The notes: generated by a model from the letters alone, not told the origin. A DNA stretch of 64,000 nucleotides from CAIYZT01 sp031385445 (GCA_031385445.1 JANNBM010000055.1:1-64000), one strand, 5' to 3'; numbered from the stretch's first letter, positions 34,515 to 43,339 are shown. A program made the numbers and translations.

Positions 34515-35071
34515 GCATGGAGCAGGCCTTGGCACAGCAAGCGGACAGAATTGTGGAGCCGGGCGAAGTGGTTTTGTGGCAAGGGCGGCCGGATCGGGGC
34601 GTGTTTGTCACAGCCTCGCAGCTTGGGCGGTTTGTGCGGACCGTGGTGATGCTGGGGCTGTTTGTCTACATCCTCGCGCGCCTGCAAAAGTCCCTTCCGC
34701 CCTTGTGGGATGTTCGGGTGATCGTGTTGTTCATCTTCTTTCAGGCGGTGCCGTCCGAGATCATCCGATCCGTCTGGCGGCGCAGGCATACGCGCTATGT
34801 CTTGTGCGCGCGCCGGGCGCTTATTGTGACCGATCAGCCGGGCTTTGGCGTGACGATGCAGTCGATCCCGCTGACCAAGGACACTGTGCTGGAGGTGCAG
34901 CAAGGCAGGGCCGTTGGGTCGATCCTGTTCCCGAATGCGCCAAAACGGGGGTGGAGCCTGATTGGCGAGGTTCCGAAACCGGGGTTTGAGCGGCTGGCAG
35001 AGGCGGCGCAGGTGCTGTCTTTGATCCGGCAGATACAGGTGAACCCCCAAATCAACGAGGTAGCAACGTGA
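34511..35071 (+). CDS. Membrane protein with PH-like soluble domain (186 residues)
   Basis: A stretch with the pattern GEVVLWQGRPDRGVF near residue 18 is typical of bacterial PH-domain membrane proteins. Two hydrophobic helices follow (about 42-58 and 68-80), then a soluble part with RRRHTRYVLCARRALIVT and IPLTKDTVLEVQQG. It overlaps the pyrC-like start (GTGA). No direct link to pyrimidine synthesis is known to me; conserved position may reflect coupling only. Confidence 0.65.
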   Translation: MSMEQALAQQADRIVEPGEVVLWQGRPDRGVFVTASQLGRFVRTVVMLGLFVYILARLQKSLPPLWDVRVIVLFIFFQAVPSEIIRSVWRRRHTRYVLCARRALIVTDQPGFGVTMQSIPLTKDTVLEVQQGRAVGSILFPNAPKRGWSLIGEVPKPGFERLAEAAQVLSLIRQIQVNPQINEVAT

Positions 35072-36339
35072 CCCTACATTTCACCAACGCACGCCTGATC
35101 AACCCCGAAACCGGCACCGACGCGCCCGGCAGTCTGACCGTGCTTGGCGGGCGGATTCAGGCGGTGAACGGCGCGCGCCCGGGCGGGGCAATGGAGGTGG
35201 ACTGCGGGGGGATGTGCCTTGCGCCCGGCATCGTCGATTGGGGGGTCAAGATTGGCGAGCCGGGGGAGCGGCACAAGGAAAGCTTTCGCTCGGCCGGGCT
35301 GGCGGCGGCGGCGGGCGGGGTGACGACGATCATCGCGCGGCCCGACACCAACCCCGCGATCGACACGCCCGAAATGCTGGAATTCGTGACCCGCCGCGCG
35401 GCGGAGGCCAGCCCCGTGCGCATTCGCCACATGGCTGCGCTGACCAAGAGCCGCGCGGGGCATGAGATGACCGAAATCGGCTTTCTGCTTGATGCGGGGG
35501 CGATTGCCTTTACCGATGGGATGCGGGTGATCGGCGATACCAAGGCGCTGAGCCGGGCGTTTATCTATGCCAAATCGCTGGGCGCGCTGGTGGTGGGCCA
35601 TCCGCAAGAGCCGGGCCTGTCGGCGGGCGCGGCGGCAACCAGCGGCAAGTTCGCCAGCCTGCGCGGGCTGCCCGCCGTTTCGGCCATGGCCGAGCGTATC
35701 GGGCTGGACCGCGATCTTGGCCTGGTCGAGATGACGGGCGCGCGCTATCACGCCGATCAAATCACCACGGCGCGCAGCCTGCCCGCGCTGGAGCGGGCGA
35801 AAAGAAACGGTCTGGATGTGACGGCGGGTGTCAGCATTCACCACCTGACGCTGAACGAGTTGGACGTTGGCGATTACCGGACCTTTTTCAAGGTCACCCC
35901 GCCCCTGCGCAGCGAAGAGGACCGGCTGGCGATTGTCGAAGCGCTGGCGGATGGGTTGATCGATGTGATCAGCAGTTTCCATACGCCCGCCGACGAGGAA
36001 TCCAAACGGCTGCCGTTTGAAGAGGCGGCGAGCGGCGCGGTGGGCTTGCAAACACTTTTGCCCGCGGCCTTGCGCCTGTATCATGCCGGACAGTTGGACC
36101 TGCCGACGCTGTTCCGGGCGCTGTCCACCAATCCGGCCAAGCGCCTCGGCCTGCCGCAGGGCCGTCTGACCGAAGGCGCGCCTGCCGATCTGGTGCTGTT
36201 TGACCCGGACGCGCCCTTTGTGCTGGACCGATTCACGCTGCTGTCGAAATCGAAAAACACACCCTTTGACGGCGCGCGGATGGAGGGTAAGGTCTTGGGA
36301 ACCTGGGTGGGTGGCACGCAGGTGTTTGCAGCAAAGTGA
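35068..36339 (+). CDS. Dihydroorotase-like protein, probably catalytically inactive (PyrC' type)
   Basis: This 423-residue amidohydrolase-fold protein is of class I dihydroorotase type, but key residues are missing. The usual D-x-H-x-H metal motif after PGIVD reads DWGVKIGEPG (residues 57-66), with G59 and K61 at the His positions. The catalytic SDHAPH near residue 302 reads SSFHTP, with F304 replacing the Asp. The fold, GHPQEPG and SIHHLTLNELDVG remain. In Pseudomonas an inactive PyrC' is a structural partner of PyrB, and the operon position here fits that role. The start is a GTG overlapping the previous stop. Confidence 0.8.
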   Translation: MTLHFTNARLINPETGTDAPGSLTVLGGRIQAVNGARPGGAMEVDCGGMCLAPGIVDWGVKIGEPGERHKESFRSAGLAAAAGGVTTIIARPDTNPAIDTPEMLEFVTRRAAEASPVRIRHMAALTKSRAGHEMTEIGFLLDAGAIAFTDGMRVIGDTKALSRAFIYAKSLGALVVGHPQEPGLSAGAAATSGKFASLRGLPAVSAMAERIGLDRDLGLVEMTGARYHADQITTARSLPALERAKRNGLDVTAGVSIHHLTLNELDVGDYRTFFKVTPPLRSEEDRLAIVEALADGLIDVISSFHTPADEESKRLPFEEAASGAVGLQTLLPAALRLYHAGQLDLPTLFRALSTNPAKRLGLPQGRLTEGAPADLVLFDPDAPFVLDRFTLLSKSKNTPFDGARMEGKVLGTWVGGTQVFAAK

Positions 36340-36343
36340 TCTG

Positions 36344-36958
36344 ATGCCGGAACTTCTGTCCCCCCCGATGACGCTGATCCTTGTCGCGCTGCTGGCCTAT
36401 CTGTTGGGGTCCGTCCCGTTTGGCGTAGTGATCACAAGGGCCATGGGCCTTGGAGATCTGCGGCAGATCGGGTCGGGCAATATCGGGGCGACGAATGTTT
36501 TGCGCACCGGAAACAAGGGCGCGGCGCTGGCGACGTTGGTGCTGGACGGGGCCAAGGGCGCGGCGGCGGTGCTGATCGCACGCGCTGTGACCGGGCAGGA
36601 CGACGCCGCGCAACTGGCTGCTCTCAGTAGTTTTCTTGGCCATCTTTACCCCGTTTGGCTGCGGTTCAAGGGCGGCAAGGGGGTCGCGACGTTTTTGGGC
36701 ACGCTTTTGGCGCTGTCCTGGCCGGTGGGGCTGGCCGTTTGCGGCACCTGGGCAATCAGCGCGGCGATTTTCCGCATGTCCTCGCTTGCGGCGCTGATCG
36801 CGGCGGCGACGTCGGGGCTGTGGCTGTTCGCGTTTGGCGATGGGCACATGCTGATTTTGGTTTTGATCCTGACGGTGCTGATTTACCTGCGCCACTGGGC
36901 CAATCTGGAACGCATTCAGGCCGGGACAGAACCAAAGTTTGGCGCGAAAAAGGCGTGA
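36344..36958 (+). CDS. plsY: Glycerol-3-phosphate acyltransferase PlsY
   Basis: A 204-residue membrane enzyme that transfers acyl from acyl-phosphate to glycerol-3-phosphate. The three conserved loops are all present: GSVPFGVVITR, GSGNIGATNVLRTGNKGAA, and HLYPVWLRFKGGKGVATFLG. The ATG at 36344 lies five bases after the preceding gene's stop, so it belongs to the pyr operon transcript. Confidence 0.95.
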   Translation: MPELLSPPMTLILVALLAYLLGSVPFGVVITRAMGLGDLRQIGSGNIGATNVLRTGNKGAALATLVLDGAKGAAAVLIARAVTGQDDAAQLAALSSFLGHLYPVWLRFKGGKGVATFLGTLLALSWPVGLAVCGTWAISAAIFRMSSLAALIAAATSGLWLFAFGDGHMLILVLILTVLIYLRHWANLERIQAGTEPKFGAKKA

Positions 36959-37215
36959 GCGGCTTTGCGCAGGCCTTGGAGGCGATCCCCGAGGGGTACT
37001 GCGAGGGGCTTTTCCGCGGGCGGCGTTACCGGATTGAAAAGACCACGCTGACGGGGGGCCGCAGCCTGAAACTTTACGCGCGGGAGCTTGGCGGCACCGA
37101 TTTCATCAGCCTGAACCTGTATCATCTGGCGGCCGGTGATCTGCTGAAACCCTGCGAGATGGCCGAGGCGAAAGTGCGCGAATTTGTGATCGGGGTCAGA
37201 CGAGCGGACGACTGA
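36955..37215 (+). CDS. Small hypothetical protein (86 residues)
   Basis: It starts at a GTG that overlaps the plsY stop (GTGA). The sequence YCEGLFRGRRYRIEKTTLTGGRSLKLYARELGG-like region and DFISLNLYHL look like a compact beta-rich fold. No family was recognised with certainty. Confidence 0.6.
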   Translation: MSGFAQALEAIPEGYCEGLFRGRRYRIEKTTLTGGRSLKLYARELGGTDFISLNLYHLAAGDLLKPCEMAEAKVREFVIGVRRADD

Positions 37216-37228
37216 CCCCGAGGCTTCT

Positions 37229-37489
37229 TCACTTCGGCGCCATCCGCTCAACTGCTTCTGCGGTGCGTTTGGTGTTTTGATAAATGCCAATGCCCATATA
37301 CAAAAAGCCGCCCACCAGGATCACATAAATCCCCCCGGCGACGAGGATCAACAACCCAAGCACGGGCCCGGGCGATCCCGGTTGGGGATTGAGCGTCGCA
37401 ATCAGCGCGCCGACCACAACGCCAATCATCAAAAGCACGACAATGACACCGACCAGTTTTTCCAAGCTATTTACAAAAAAATCTCTCAT
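37229..37489 (-). CDS. Small membrane protein (86 residues)
   Basis: Two long hydrophobic helices (LVGVIVVLLMIGVVVGALIA and LGLLILVAGGIYVILVGGFLY) are separated by a short PQPGSPGP turn, followed by a charged tail. This is the layout of DUF4282-like proteins. It is convergent with the preceding gene, with 13 bases between the stops. Confidence 0.6.
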   Translation of the reverse strand: MRDFFVNSLEKLVGVIVVLLMIGVVVGALIATLNPQPGSPGPVLGLLILVAGGIYVILVGGFLYMGIGIYQNTKRTAEAVERMAPK

Positions 37490-37657
37490 TTTCCGACCCT
37501 CTTTTCTTACGGCGGCTTTTCGCGCGCCGGGTGTGAATGTTCCAATTGCGCAGGCTTGCGTCAAGGAATTTCGGCCGTTGCCGGTTCAGACCCGGCACTT
37601 CCCCTTTGGCGCCCGGATCTCATTAACTTTGCGGTTGCTTCTGATATTTCTGTCCTT

Positions 37658-37672
37658 ACCGAAATATTCGGT
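37658..37672. promoter_or_regulatory. Palindromic operator candidate before the GbsR-type gene
   Basis: ACCGAA-ATA-TTCGGT is a palindrome with perfect 6-bp arms, ending 6 bases before the ATG. It partly overlaps a second inverted repeat, ATATTTC...GAAATAT (37644-37667). A site here would let the regulator repress its own gene. Confidence 0.5.
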
Positions 37673-37678
37673 CAGCCC

Positions 37679-38095
37679 ATGAATCTGACCCCAGCCATGA
37701 AAGACTTTATCCTTCATGAGGGCGAGATGGGCGCGAAATGGGGCGTCAACGGATCGGTGGCGCAGATACACGCGCTTTTGTGCGCCGAACAGATCGCCGA
37801 AACGCTGGGGCTGGCGCGTTCGAACGTTTCAACCGGGCTTCAGGAGTTGCAAGGCTGGAAGCTGGTCAGGGCCAGCCGGGCGCTGGGCGAGCGGCGCGAT
37901 GTGTTCACCTTGATTCAGGATATGTTCGACCTGTCGAAGGTGGTGATCGAGGGCCGGCGCGAGCGCGGGTTTGTGCCGACGATCGACGCCCTGCGCGGTG
38001 TGGCGGCGGCGGCAGAGATCGACGAGACACCCGAGCATGGGCGCCAGCGGATGCGCGAAACGCAGAAGACGATGCAGATGTTTGACGACTGGTAA
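37679..38095 (+). CDS. GbsR/MarR-type transcriptional regulator
   Basis: A 138-residue winged-helix protein. The segment MGAKWGVNGSVAQIHALL and the recognition-helix part IAETLGLARSNVSTGLQEL are typical of GbsR-like regulators. A charged C-terminal helix could be used for dimerisation. No clear ribosome site precedes the ATG, so the start may be leaderless or weak. The target genes are unknown; self-regulation is suggested by the palindrome at its start. Confidence 0.8.
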   Translation: MNLTPAMKDFILHEGEMGAKWGVNGSVAQIHALLCAEQIAETLGLARSNVSTGLQELQGWKLVRASRALGERRDVFTLIQDMFDLSKVVIEGRRERGFVPTIDALRGVAAAAEIDETPEHGRQRMRETQKTMQMFDDW

Positions 38096-38223
38096 CGCGA
38101 TATTGCGGGCCTGCCTCGCAGCATTCAGATGATCGCGATGAAGCTGGGCGCCTGCGTGGCGCGGTTCCTGCCAAAGGGCTGATGGGCCACAAAATTTGGG
38201 TGGTTGTTTCAGAAAGCACAGAA

Positions 38224-38460
38224 ATGGCGAGCAACAAGGTAATCCTTCCAACGCCAGACCCCGTGGCCTTTGCCGGGGCGCTGCTGGCCCCTCTGCTGGT
38301 TGCGCTGCTGTTCTTTTGGGCAGCTTTGATCCCGGTTTTCTTTGGCACGGTGCCCAATCTGGTGTTCGGCACGCCCGTCCTGCTTTGGATGGTGCCTGTT
38401 CTGGCCCAGGCCGTGCCGCAGGCGAAAAGCCGCTCTTTCTTTTCGCGGCGGCCTTTTGCG
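38224..38460 (+). pseudogene. Possible broken membrane-protein gene
   Basis: From ATG 38224 there are two membrane-like segments (FAGALLAPLLVALLFFWAALI and LVFGTPVLLWMVPVLAQAV). The frame then has no stop and runs far into the antisense of gshA. After about 38418 another frame gives a third helix-like piece, LFLFAAAFCVTGWTL. This would fit one frameshift in a small membrane-protein gene. Chance open sequence is the alternative. Confidence 0.3.
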
Positions 38461-39807
38461 TTACAGGCTGGACGCTTCGTAAATCCGGCCAAGATCGGCG
38501 GCCCATTCGACATGATAGGCGCGCAGCCAACGGTCGGCCAGCGTGGTGCCGGATTTGACCGAATGCACCAGCGGCGCCAAGAACGCTTGCTCGCCCATCC
38601 CGCGCTCGTCCAGACCGGCATGCGACAGGCCAATCGCAGCGCGCGCCAGATCAAGGATTTTCACGCCATTCGCCTCGCCCTGAAGACCCGAAACCGAAGC
38701 CGCGACGCGCAGACCCTGGCGGGTTTCAGCATCAAACCCCTTCACCAGATCCCAAGCGGCATCCAGCGCGGTCTGGTTGTACATCAGGCCCACCCAAAAC
38801 GCGGGCAGCGCGTTGATATGGGCCTGATCGCCGCAATCCGCGCCGCGCATTTCGATGAATTTCTTCACCCGCGCCTCGGGGAATACGGTGGTCATATGGT
38901 CGGCCCAATCCGAAAACGTGGGCTTTTCGCCGGGCAACGCGGGCAGCTTCCCCGCCAGGAAGTCGCGGAAGGACTGGCCCAAGGCGTTGATATACTTGCC
39001 ATTCCGGTAAACGAAATACATCGGCACATCCAAGACCCAATCGACATAGGCCTGAAAGCCCATCCCGCTTTTAAACGCAAAGGGCAGCATCCCGGTGCGG
39101 CTGTCATCCAGCCCGCGCCAAATGCGACTGCGCCAGGATTTGTGGCCGTTCAGCTTGCCGTCAAAGAACGGCGAGGAGGCGAAAAGGGCGGTCGCGACCG
39201 GCTGGAGCGCCAACGACACCCGCAGTTTTTTCACCATGTCGGCTTCGCTGGAATAGTCGAGGTTCACCTGCACGGTGCAGGTGCGGTACATCATCTGCGT
39301 GCCGTGCGTGCCGACGCGGCCCATATAATCGGTCATCAGTTTATAGCGGCCCTTGGGCATGACCGGCATTTCGGCCCCGCTCCACTGCGGCGCGGCACCA
39401 AGGCCCATAAACCGAACCCCCATCGGGTCCGTGATGGATTTCACCTCGTCCAGATGGGTTTGCAGCTCTGCCGCAACCTCGGTCATATTGGACAAAGCCG
39501 CGCCCGAAAGTTCGAACTGCCCGCCGGGTTCAAGGCTGATATTCGCGCCATTCCGTGTCAGGCCGATGGTGTTTTCGCCCTCGTTCAGCGGGGTCCAGCC
39601 ATAGCGGGCCTGTAGCGCCGCAAAGATCGCCGAGATCGACCGCTCCCCCGCATAGGGCAAGGGCGCGCGGGTGTCCGTCAGCCAGCCGAACTTTTCATGT
39701 TCGGTCCCGATGCGCCAATCCGCCTGCGGTTTGTTGCCCGCCTCCATGTATTCGGCAAGTTGTTCGGGCCGTTCGATCAGGCCGCCGCCGGATTGTGGAA
39801 TAGACAT
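38461..39807 (-). CDS. gshA: Glutamate-cysteine ligase (plant/alphaproteobacterial type)
   Basis: A 448-residue enzyme for the first step of glutathione synthesis. Diagnostic pieces are IGTEHEKFGW near the start, ISLEPGGQFELSGA, MYRTCTVQVNLDY, and WADHMTTVFPEARVKKFIEMRGAD. This belongs to the class shared by plants and alphaproteobacteria, not the E. coli class. The ATG at 39807 gives the normal N-terminus. Confidence 0.92.
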   Translation of the reverse strand: MSIPQSGGGLIERPEQLAEYMEAGNKPQADWRIGTEHEKFGWLTDTRAPLPYAGERSISAIFAALQARYGWTPLNEGENTIGLTRNGANISLEPGGQFELSGAALSNMTEVAAELQTHLDEVKSITDPMGVRFMGLGAAPQWSGAEMPVMPKGRYKLMTDYMGRVGTHGTQMMYRTCTVQVNLDYSSEADMVKKLRVSLALQPVATALFASSPFFDGKLNGHKSWRSRIWRGLDDSRTGMLPFAFKSGMGFQAYVDWVLDVPMYFVYRNGKYINALGQSFRDFLAGKLPALPGEKPTFSDWADHMTTVFPEARVKKFIEMRGADCGDQAHINALPAFWVGLMYNQTALDAAWDLVKGFDAETRQGLRVAASVSGLQGEANGVKILDLARAAIGLSHAGLDERGMGEQAFLAPLVHSVKSGTTLADRWLRAYHVEWAADLGRIYEASSL

Positions 39808-40150
39808 GGGACCGCCTGTGGATTCTTGAGAATTGAGCCGCCAACAGGTGAAGCGAGCGGGCGGAACTGTCAAGGGCACAGCGGACAGCAAAGCGGAGGT
39901 TCCGGCGGCAAGCTGGCTGCGATCAAAGCGTTAATTGATCGTGAATCTGGCCGGGAAGGGCTGCCGTTTACGGCCCATACCTTGCTAGATGAACTTATTG
40001 AACGGATGAATTTTTCAACGGAACCGGTTGTTTGCAAGCGAGATGGCCAAGGCCTGAGTGGGGCCTTGGCCGTTTTGCTTGAACGGTCAGAACGTTTTCG
40101 CACAGGTGGCGGTGGGTTTGGCCAGGGTCGCGGTTGGCGGCAAACATCAT
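39808..40150. other. Intergenic region with a terminator-like hairpin
   Basis: About 340 bases are without a supported gene. A perfect 10-bp inverted repeat GGCCAAGGCC/GGCCTTGGCC (40045-40071) is followed on the plus strand by GTTTTG. It could end a plus-strand transcript, yet no plus-strand gene is visible upstream of it. Confidence 0.5.
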
Positions 40151-40711
40151 CTAATGCGCGGTCAGACCAGCCGAGGATGGCCGCCGCCAGATCAGTTTCA
40201 TCTGGGGGCCGATGCTGGTCACCTCGCCCTCCCGATATTGCCCAACGACAGGTGGGACAAGCGCCGTGGTCAGCGCGCTGACATCCATGCCGGGCAGGGC
40301 GGCAAAGGCGTCGAACAACTGCCCCGCGCCCGTGGCATCCACCGGCACCAGCATCGCCTGACCATCCGCCTGCTTTATGCGCCACAAGCGGCGGCCGCGC
40401 ATGGTGACAAGCCGCAGCTCCACCGCTTCGTTCAGACTGATATAGCCGCCGACCTCTGGTCCAAGATAGCTGAGCTGCGCCTCGTCCAGTTCCACCAACC
40501 CCGGCGCGCCGACCGCCTGTTCGAACCGCAACCGCGCGAGGGCGTGGCGGATCAGCGTGGCGGAAAGGGCAAGGGTGCCAAGGCCAAGCGGCACCAGTAC
40601 AAGGCCGCCTTCGTAGATCATCCAAAGACCAAACACGCCCAGTGCGCCGGTGACGGACACCTCGCGCAGGCGCCAGATCGCGGCGGTGATTTCGGGGCGG
40701 ATGAAAGTCAT
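40151..40711 (-). CDS. Membrane-anchored hypothetical protein (186 residues)
   Basis: Two hydrophobic segments at the N-terminus (about 19-36 and 38-56) are followed by a soluble beta-rich part (LVELDEAQLSYLGPEVGGYISLNEAVELRLVT) resembling a PH-like fold. It overlaps the acetyltransferase stop (ATGA) and ends the rsmE-GNAT-hypothetical series. No named family was recognised. Confidence 0.65.
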   Translation of the reverse strand: MTFIRPEITAAIWRLREVSVTGALGVFGLWMIYEGGLVLVPLGLGTLALSATLIRHALARLRFEQAVGAPGLVELDEAQLSYLGPEVGGYISLNEAVELRLVTMRGRRLWRIKQADGQAMLVPVDATGAGQLFDAFAALPGMDVSALTTALVPPVVGQYREGEVTSIGPQMKLIWRRPSSAGLTAH

Positions 40712-41544
40712 CGGGTTTCCTGCGGACCGTTGAAAAGGATCAGGCTATATGCCCCGATCTGTCGAAATCCGATAGAGCGATAGGCGCGTGCGGCGGCTTC
40801 GGAGGCAGAAAAAAGGGTCGCGCGGCGCACGCCGGACGCCCGCGCCCCGGCCAGATGCAGGGCGACGGCGCGGCGGGCATGGCCCCGGCCGCGCAGCGGC
40901 GGCGGGGTGTAAACGCCGCCGATCTGCACGATCTGGTCCAGCTGCGCATTGAATCCTGTCATGGCAAGCGGCCGATCACCGTGCATCAAAACCGGGTGGG
41001 TCCTGGCCCGCACCGCCTCGTTGTACCAGCTTTGCACCCGCTCTGGCACCTGATCGGGCGGCGTGTGAAGTGCGTTCAGGTGATAGTCGGCCATCCAGCC
41101 CTGGATGACCGTCGCAGGTGCCTGTGCCATTGCTCGAAGGAGTCCGGGGCCAGCGGGAATCGCCAGGTCCTTCAGATCCAGCGCAAAATGCGGCTCGTCT
41201 TTGTTCAGGGATTTAGGGGCATCTGCCAAGGACAATGCCTTTTCCAACGCGCGGGCCTGCGCAGCGGGGCCAATGATGCCGATCAGCGGCAGGGCGGACA
41301 GCGCCCCGCGCGCAAGCCGCGCCATTTCGGGGCGAAGCGCCGGCAGAACCATCCCCGCATCGGTCAGGCCCAGCGCATCGGTGATCCCGCTCGCATCGCG
41401 CAAAAGCCAAAAGCGCATGGCATGGGGATGTCCGCCCACCATGCCATGGGACAACAGATTTGCCAGCGGAAACATGGCGAATTCAGGCGCGCGGGACAAA
41501 AATCCCGCGATTTCGCCTGCCTGATCGGGGGTTGCGGGGGTCAC
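40708..41544 (-). CDS. GNAT-family N-acetyltransferase
   Basis: A 278-residue protein. The C-terminal GNAT core shows IGGVYTPPPLRGRGHARRAVALHL (the acetyl-CoA loop R-G-x-G-x-A) and AAARAYRSIGFRQIG. The N-terminal half is less typical and may bind the substrate, which is unknown. The start is a GTG at 41544 that overlaps the rsmE stop. It lies between rsmE and a hypothetical membrane protein. Confidence 0.8.
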   Translation of the reverse strand: MTPATPDQAGEIAGFLSRAPEFAMFPLANLLSHGMVGGHPHAMRFWLLRDASGITDALGLTDAGMVLPALRPEMARLARGALSALPLIGIIGPAAQARALEKALSLADAPKSLNKDEPHFALDLKDLAIPAGPGLLRAMAQAPATVIQGWMADYHLNALHTPPDQVPERVQSWYNEAVRARTHPVLMHGDRPLAMTGFNAQLDQIVQIGGVYTPPPLRGRGHARRAVALHLAGARASGVRRATLFSASEAAARAYRSIGFRQIGAYSLILFNGPQETR

Positions 41545-42269
41545 ACCCAATCCCCCAATGTCGCCTGCCACAACGTCAGCGCCGCCACCGCCGCCGTATC
41601 GGCGCGCAGGATGCGCGGGCCCAGCGATACGGACAGAACCTGTGGCATCGTGCGCAGGCGGGCCTTTTCGGCATCTGAAAACCCGCCCTCCGGCCCGATC
41701 AGGATCGCCCATTTGTCGCCCCTGCCCTGCGCAAGCAGCGCGGTCTTGGCACCCGTCAGGCTTTCATCAGCCCACAGAATGCGCCGGTCCTGCGGCCATT
41801 TATCCAAAAGCCGGTCCAGCGCCACCAGATCAGCGACCGGCGGCACAAAGGTCGCTTCGCACTGCTCCGCCGCTTCGACAGCATGCGCTTGCAAGCGGTC
41901 CTGCCGGATGCGTTCGGAATTGGTATGGCGGGTCTGGACCGGCTGTATAAGGGCCGCCCCCATTTCAACCGCCTTTTCGACGATGAAATCGGTGCGGGCT
42001 TTCTTGATCGGGGCGAAGAGCAGCCACAGGTCGGGCGGCAGGATCTGCGGGCGCGATTGCGCCATGCAGCGCGCTATGCCGCCGCGCTTCGCCGCGACCT
42101 CGATCCCCGCGCGCCATTCGCCGTCGCGCCCGTTGAACAACGCCACCTCGCCTCCGACGGCCATGCGCATCACGGAAAACAAGTAGTGACTGGCCCCCTC
42201 GCCCAGAGCAATCGCTTGCTCCGGCCCAAGGGGCTGTTCTACATAAAGCCTGACCTTTGGTTCTGACAT
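41541..42269 (-). CDS. rsmE: 16S rRNA (uracil-1498-N3)-methyltransferase
   Basis: A 242-residue SPOUT-class methyltransferase. Typical parts are LLFAPIKKARTDFIVEKAVEMGAALIQPVQT, the knot segment AILIGPEGGFSDAEKA and LGPRILRADTAAVAAL. The ATG at 42269 is only 12 bases from the divergent ubiA start. Confidence 0.93.
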   Translation of the reverse strand: MSEPKVRLYVEQPLGPEQAIALGEGASHYLFSVMRMAVGGEVALFNGRDGEWRAGIEVAAKRGGIARCMAQSRPQILPPDLWLLFAPIKKARTDFIVEKAVEMGAALIQPVQTRHTNSERIRQDRLQAHAVEAAEQCEATFVPPVADLVALDRLLDKWPQDRRILWADESLTGAKTALLAQGRGDKWAILIGPEGGFSDAEKARLRTMPQVLSVSLGPRILRADTAAVAALTLWQATLGDWV

Positions 42270-42281
42270 GAAAGCCAACCT

Positions 42282-43250
42282 ATGACCCAAGAGCCGCAAC
42301 TTCCAGAGGGCGCGCGCGATATGGTTGCCGACGCGGTATCGGGCAACTGGGTTGATCGCCTCGCCCCTGCCCGAACCCGCCCGTTTTTGCGGCTCAGCCG
42401 GGCCGACCGGCCCATCGGAACATGGCTGCTGGTGATCCCTTGCCTGTGGGGCATCGCCCTTGCCGCGATGAGCGATGGCTACCGGATGTGGGATTTGTGG
42501 CTGGCCGTGTCCTGCGGCGCGGGGGCGTTTTTAATGCGCGGGGCGGGCTGCACATGGAACGACATTTCGGACCGGAAGATTGACAGCCAGGTCGCCCGCA
42601 CCAGATCACGGCCCTTGCCATCGGGGCAGGTCACGGTGCGGGGCGCTTTGGTGTGGATGGCGGTGCAGGCGCTTTGCGCGGCGGTGATCCTGTTCAGCTA
42701 TAACAAGGTGGCAATCACTTTGGGGATCGCCTCGCTGGCTTTGGTCGCGGTTTATCCCTTTGCCAAACGGTTTACCTGGTGGCCGCAGGTGTTCCTGGGC
42801 CTTGCCTTCAATTGGGGCGCGCTGTTGGCCTTTGCCGCCCATGCCGGACAGATCACACCGGCGTCAGTGCTGCTTTATCTGTCGGGCATCGCATGGACGC
42901 TGTTTTACGACACGATCTATGCGCATCAGGACAAAGAAGACGATGCGATGATCGGCGTCAAATCCACCGCGCGGCTGTTTGGGGCGCATTCGCGCGGCTG
43001 GCTGCGGGGGTTTGCCGGGGCGACGGTGGTGCTGATGGCGGCGGCGATTATCGCCGCGCCCAGCGCATCGGGCACGTTCTGGGGGCCGCTTCTGGGGTTG
43101 GCCGGGGTTTGGGCTTTTGGCTGGCATATGGCGATGGCCCTGCAACGGATCGACCTTGATGATGCCAATTCCTGCCTGACAGTGTTTCGCGCCACCAATC
43201 AAGGCGGCTTGATTGCTGCGCTGTTTCTTGCCATTGGGGCATGGCTTTGA
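42282..43250 (+). CDS. ubiA: 4-hydroxybenzoate octaprenyltransferase
   Basis: A 322-residue membrane prenyltransferase of ubiquinone synthesis. The two Asp-rich sites are NDISDRKIDSQVARTRSRPLPSG and DTIYAHQDKEDD, and DRPIGTWLLVIPCLWG marks the first helix. About eight membrane helices are visible. The start at 42282 gives the family N-terminus (NWVDRLAPARTRPFLRLSR). GGCGGCC-CCTT-GGCCGCC after the stop is a hairpin without a T run. Confidence 0.93.
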   Translation: MTQEPQLPEGARDMVADAVSGNWVDRLAPARTRPFLRLSRADRPIGTWLLVIPCLWGIALAAMSDGYRMWDLWLAVSCGAGAFLMRGAGCTWNDISDRKIDSQVARTRSRPLPSGQVTVRGALVWMAVQALCAAVILFSYNKVAITLGIASLALVAVYPFAKRFTWWPQVFLGLAFNWGALLAFAAHAGQITPASVLLYLSGIAWTLFYDTIYAHQDKEDDAMIGVKSTARLFGAHSRGWLRGFAGATVVLMAAAIIAAPSASGTFWGPLLGLAGVWAFGWHMAMALQRIDLDDANSCLTVFRATNQGGLIAALFLAIGAWL

Positions 43251-43339
43251 TTGCGGGCGGCCCCTTGGCCGCCTAAGACATTCTCAGCCTGATCGACCGA
43301 CCGGAGTTGCCCGTTATTTTGCCCAAGACAGCCGCCTTC

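Noticed and set aside
38182..39615. 477-residue plus-strand frame opposite gshA
   Set aside because: Beyond 38460 it is antisense to gshA; only the first part might be a gene fragment and is listed as such.
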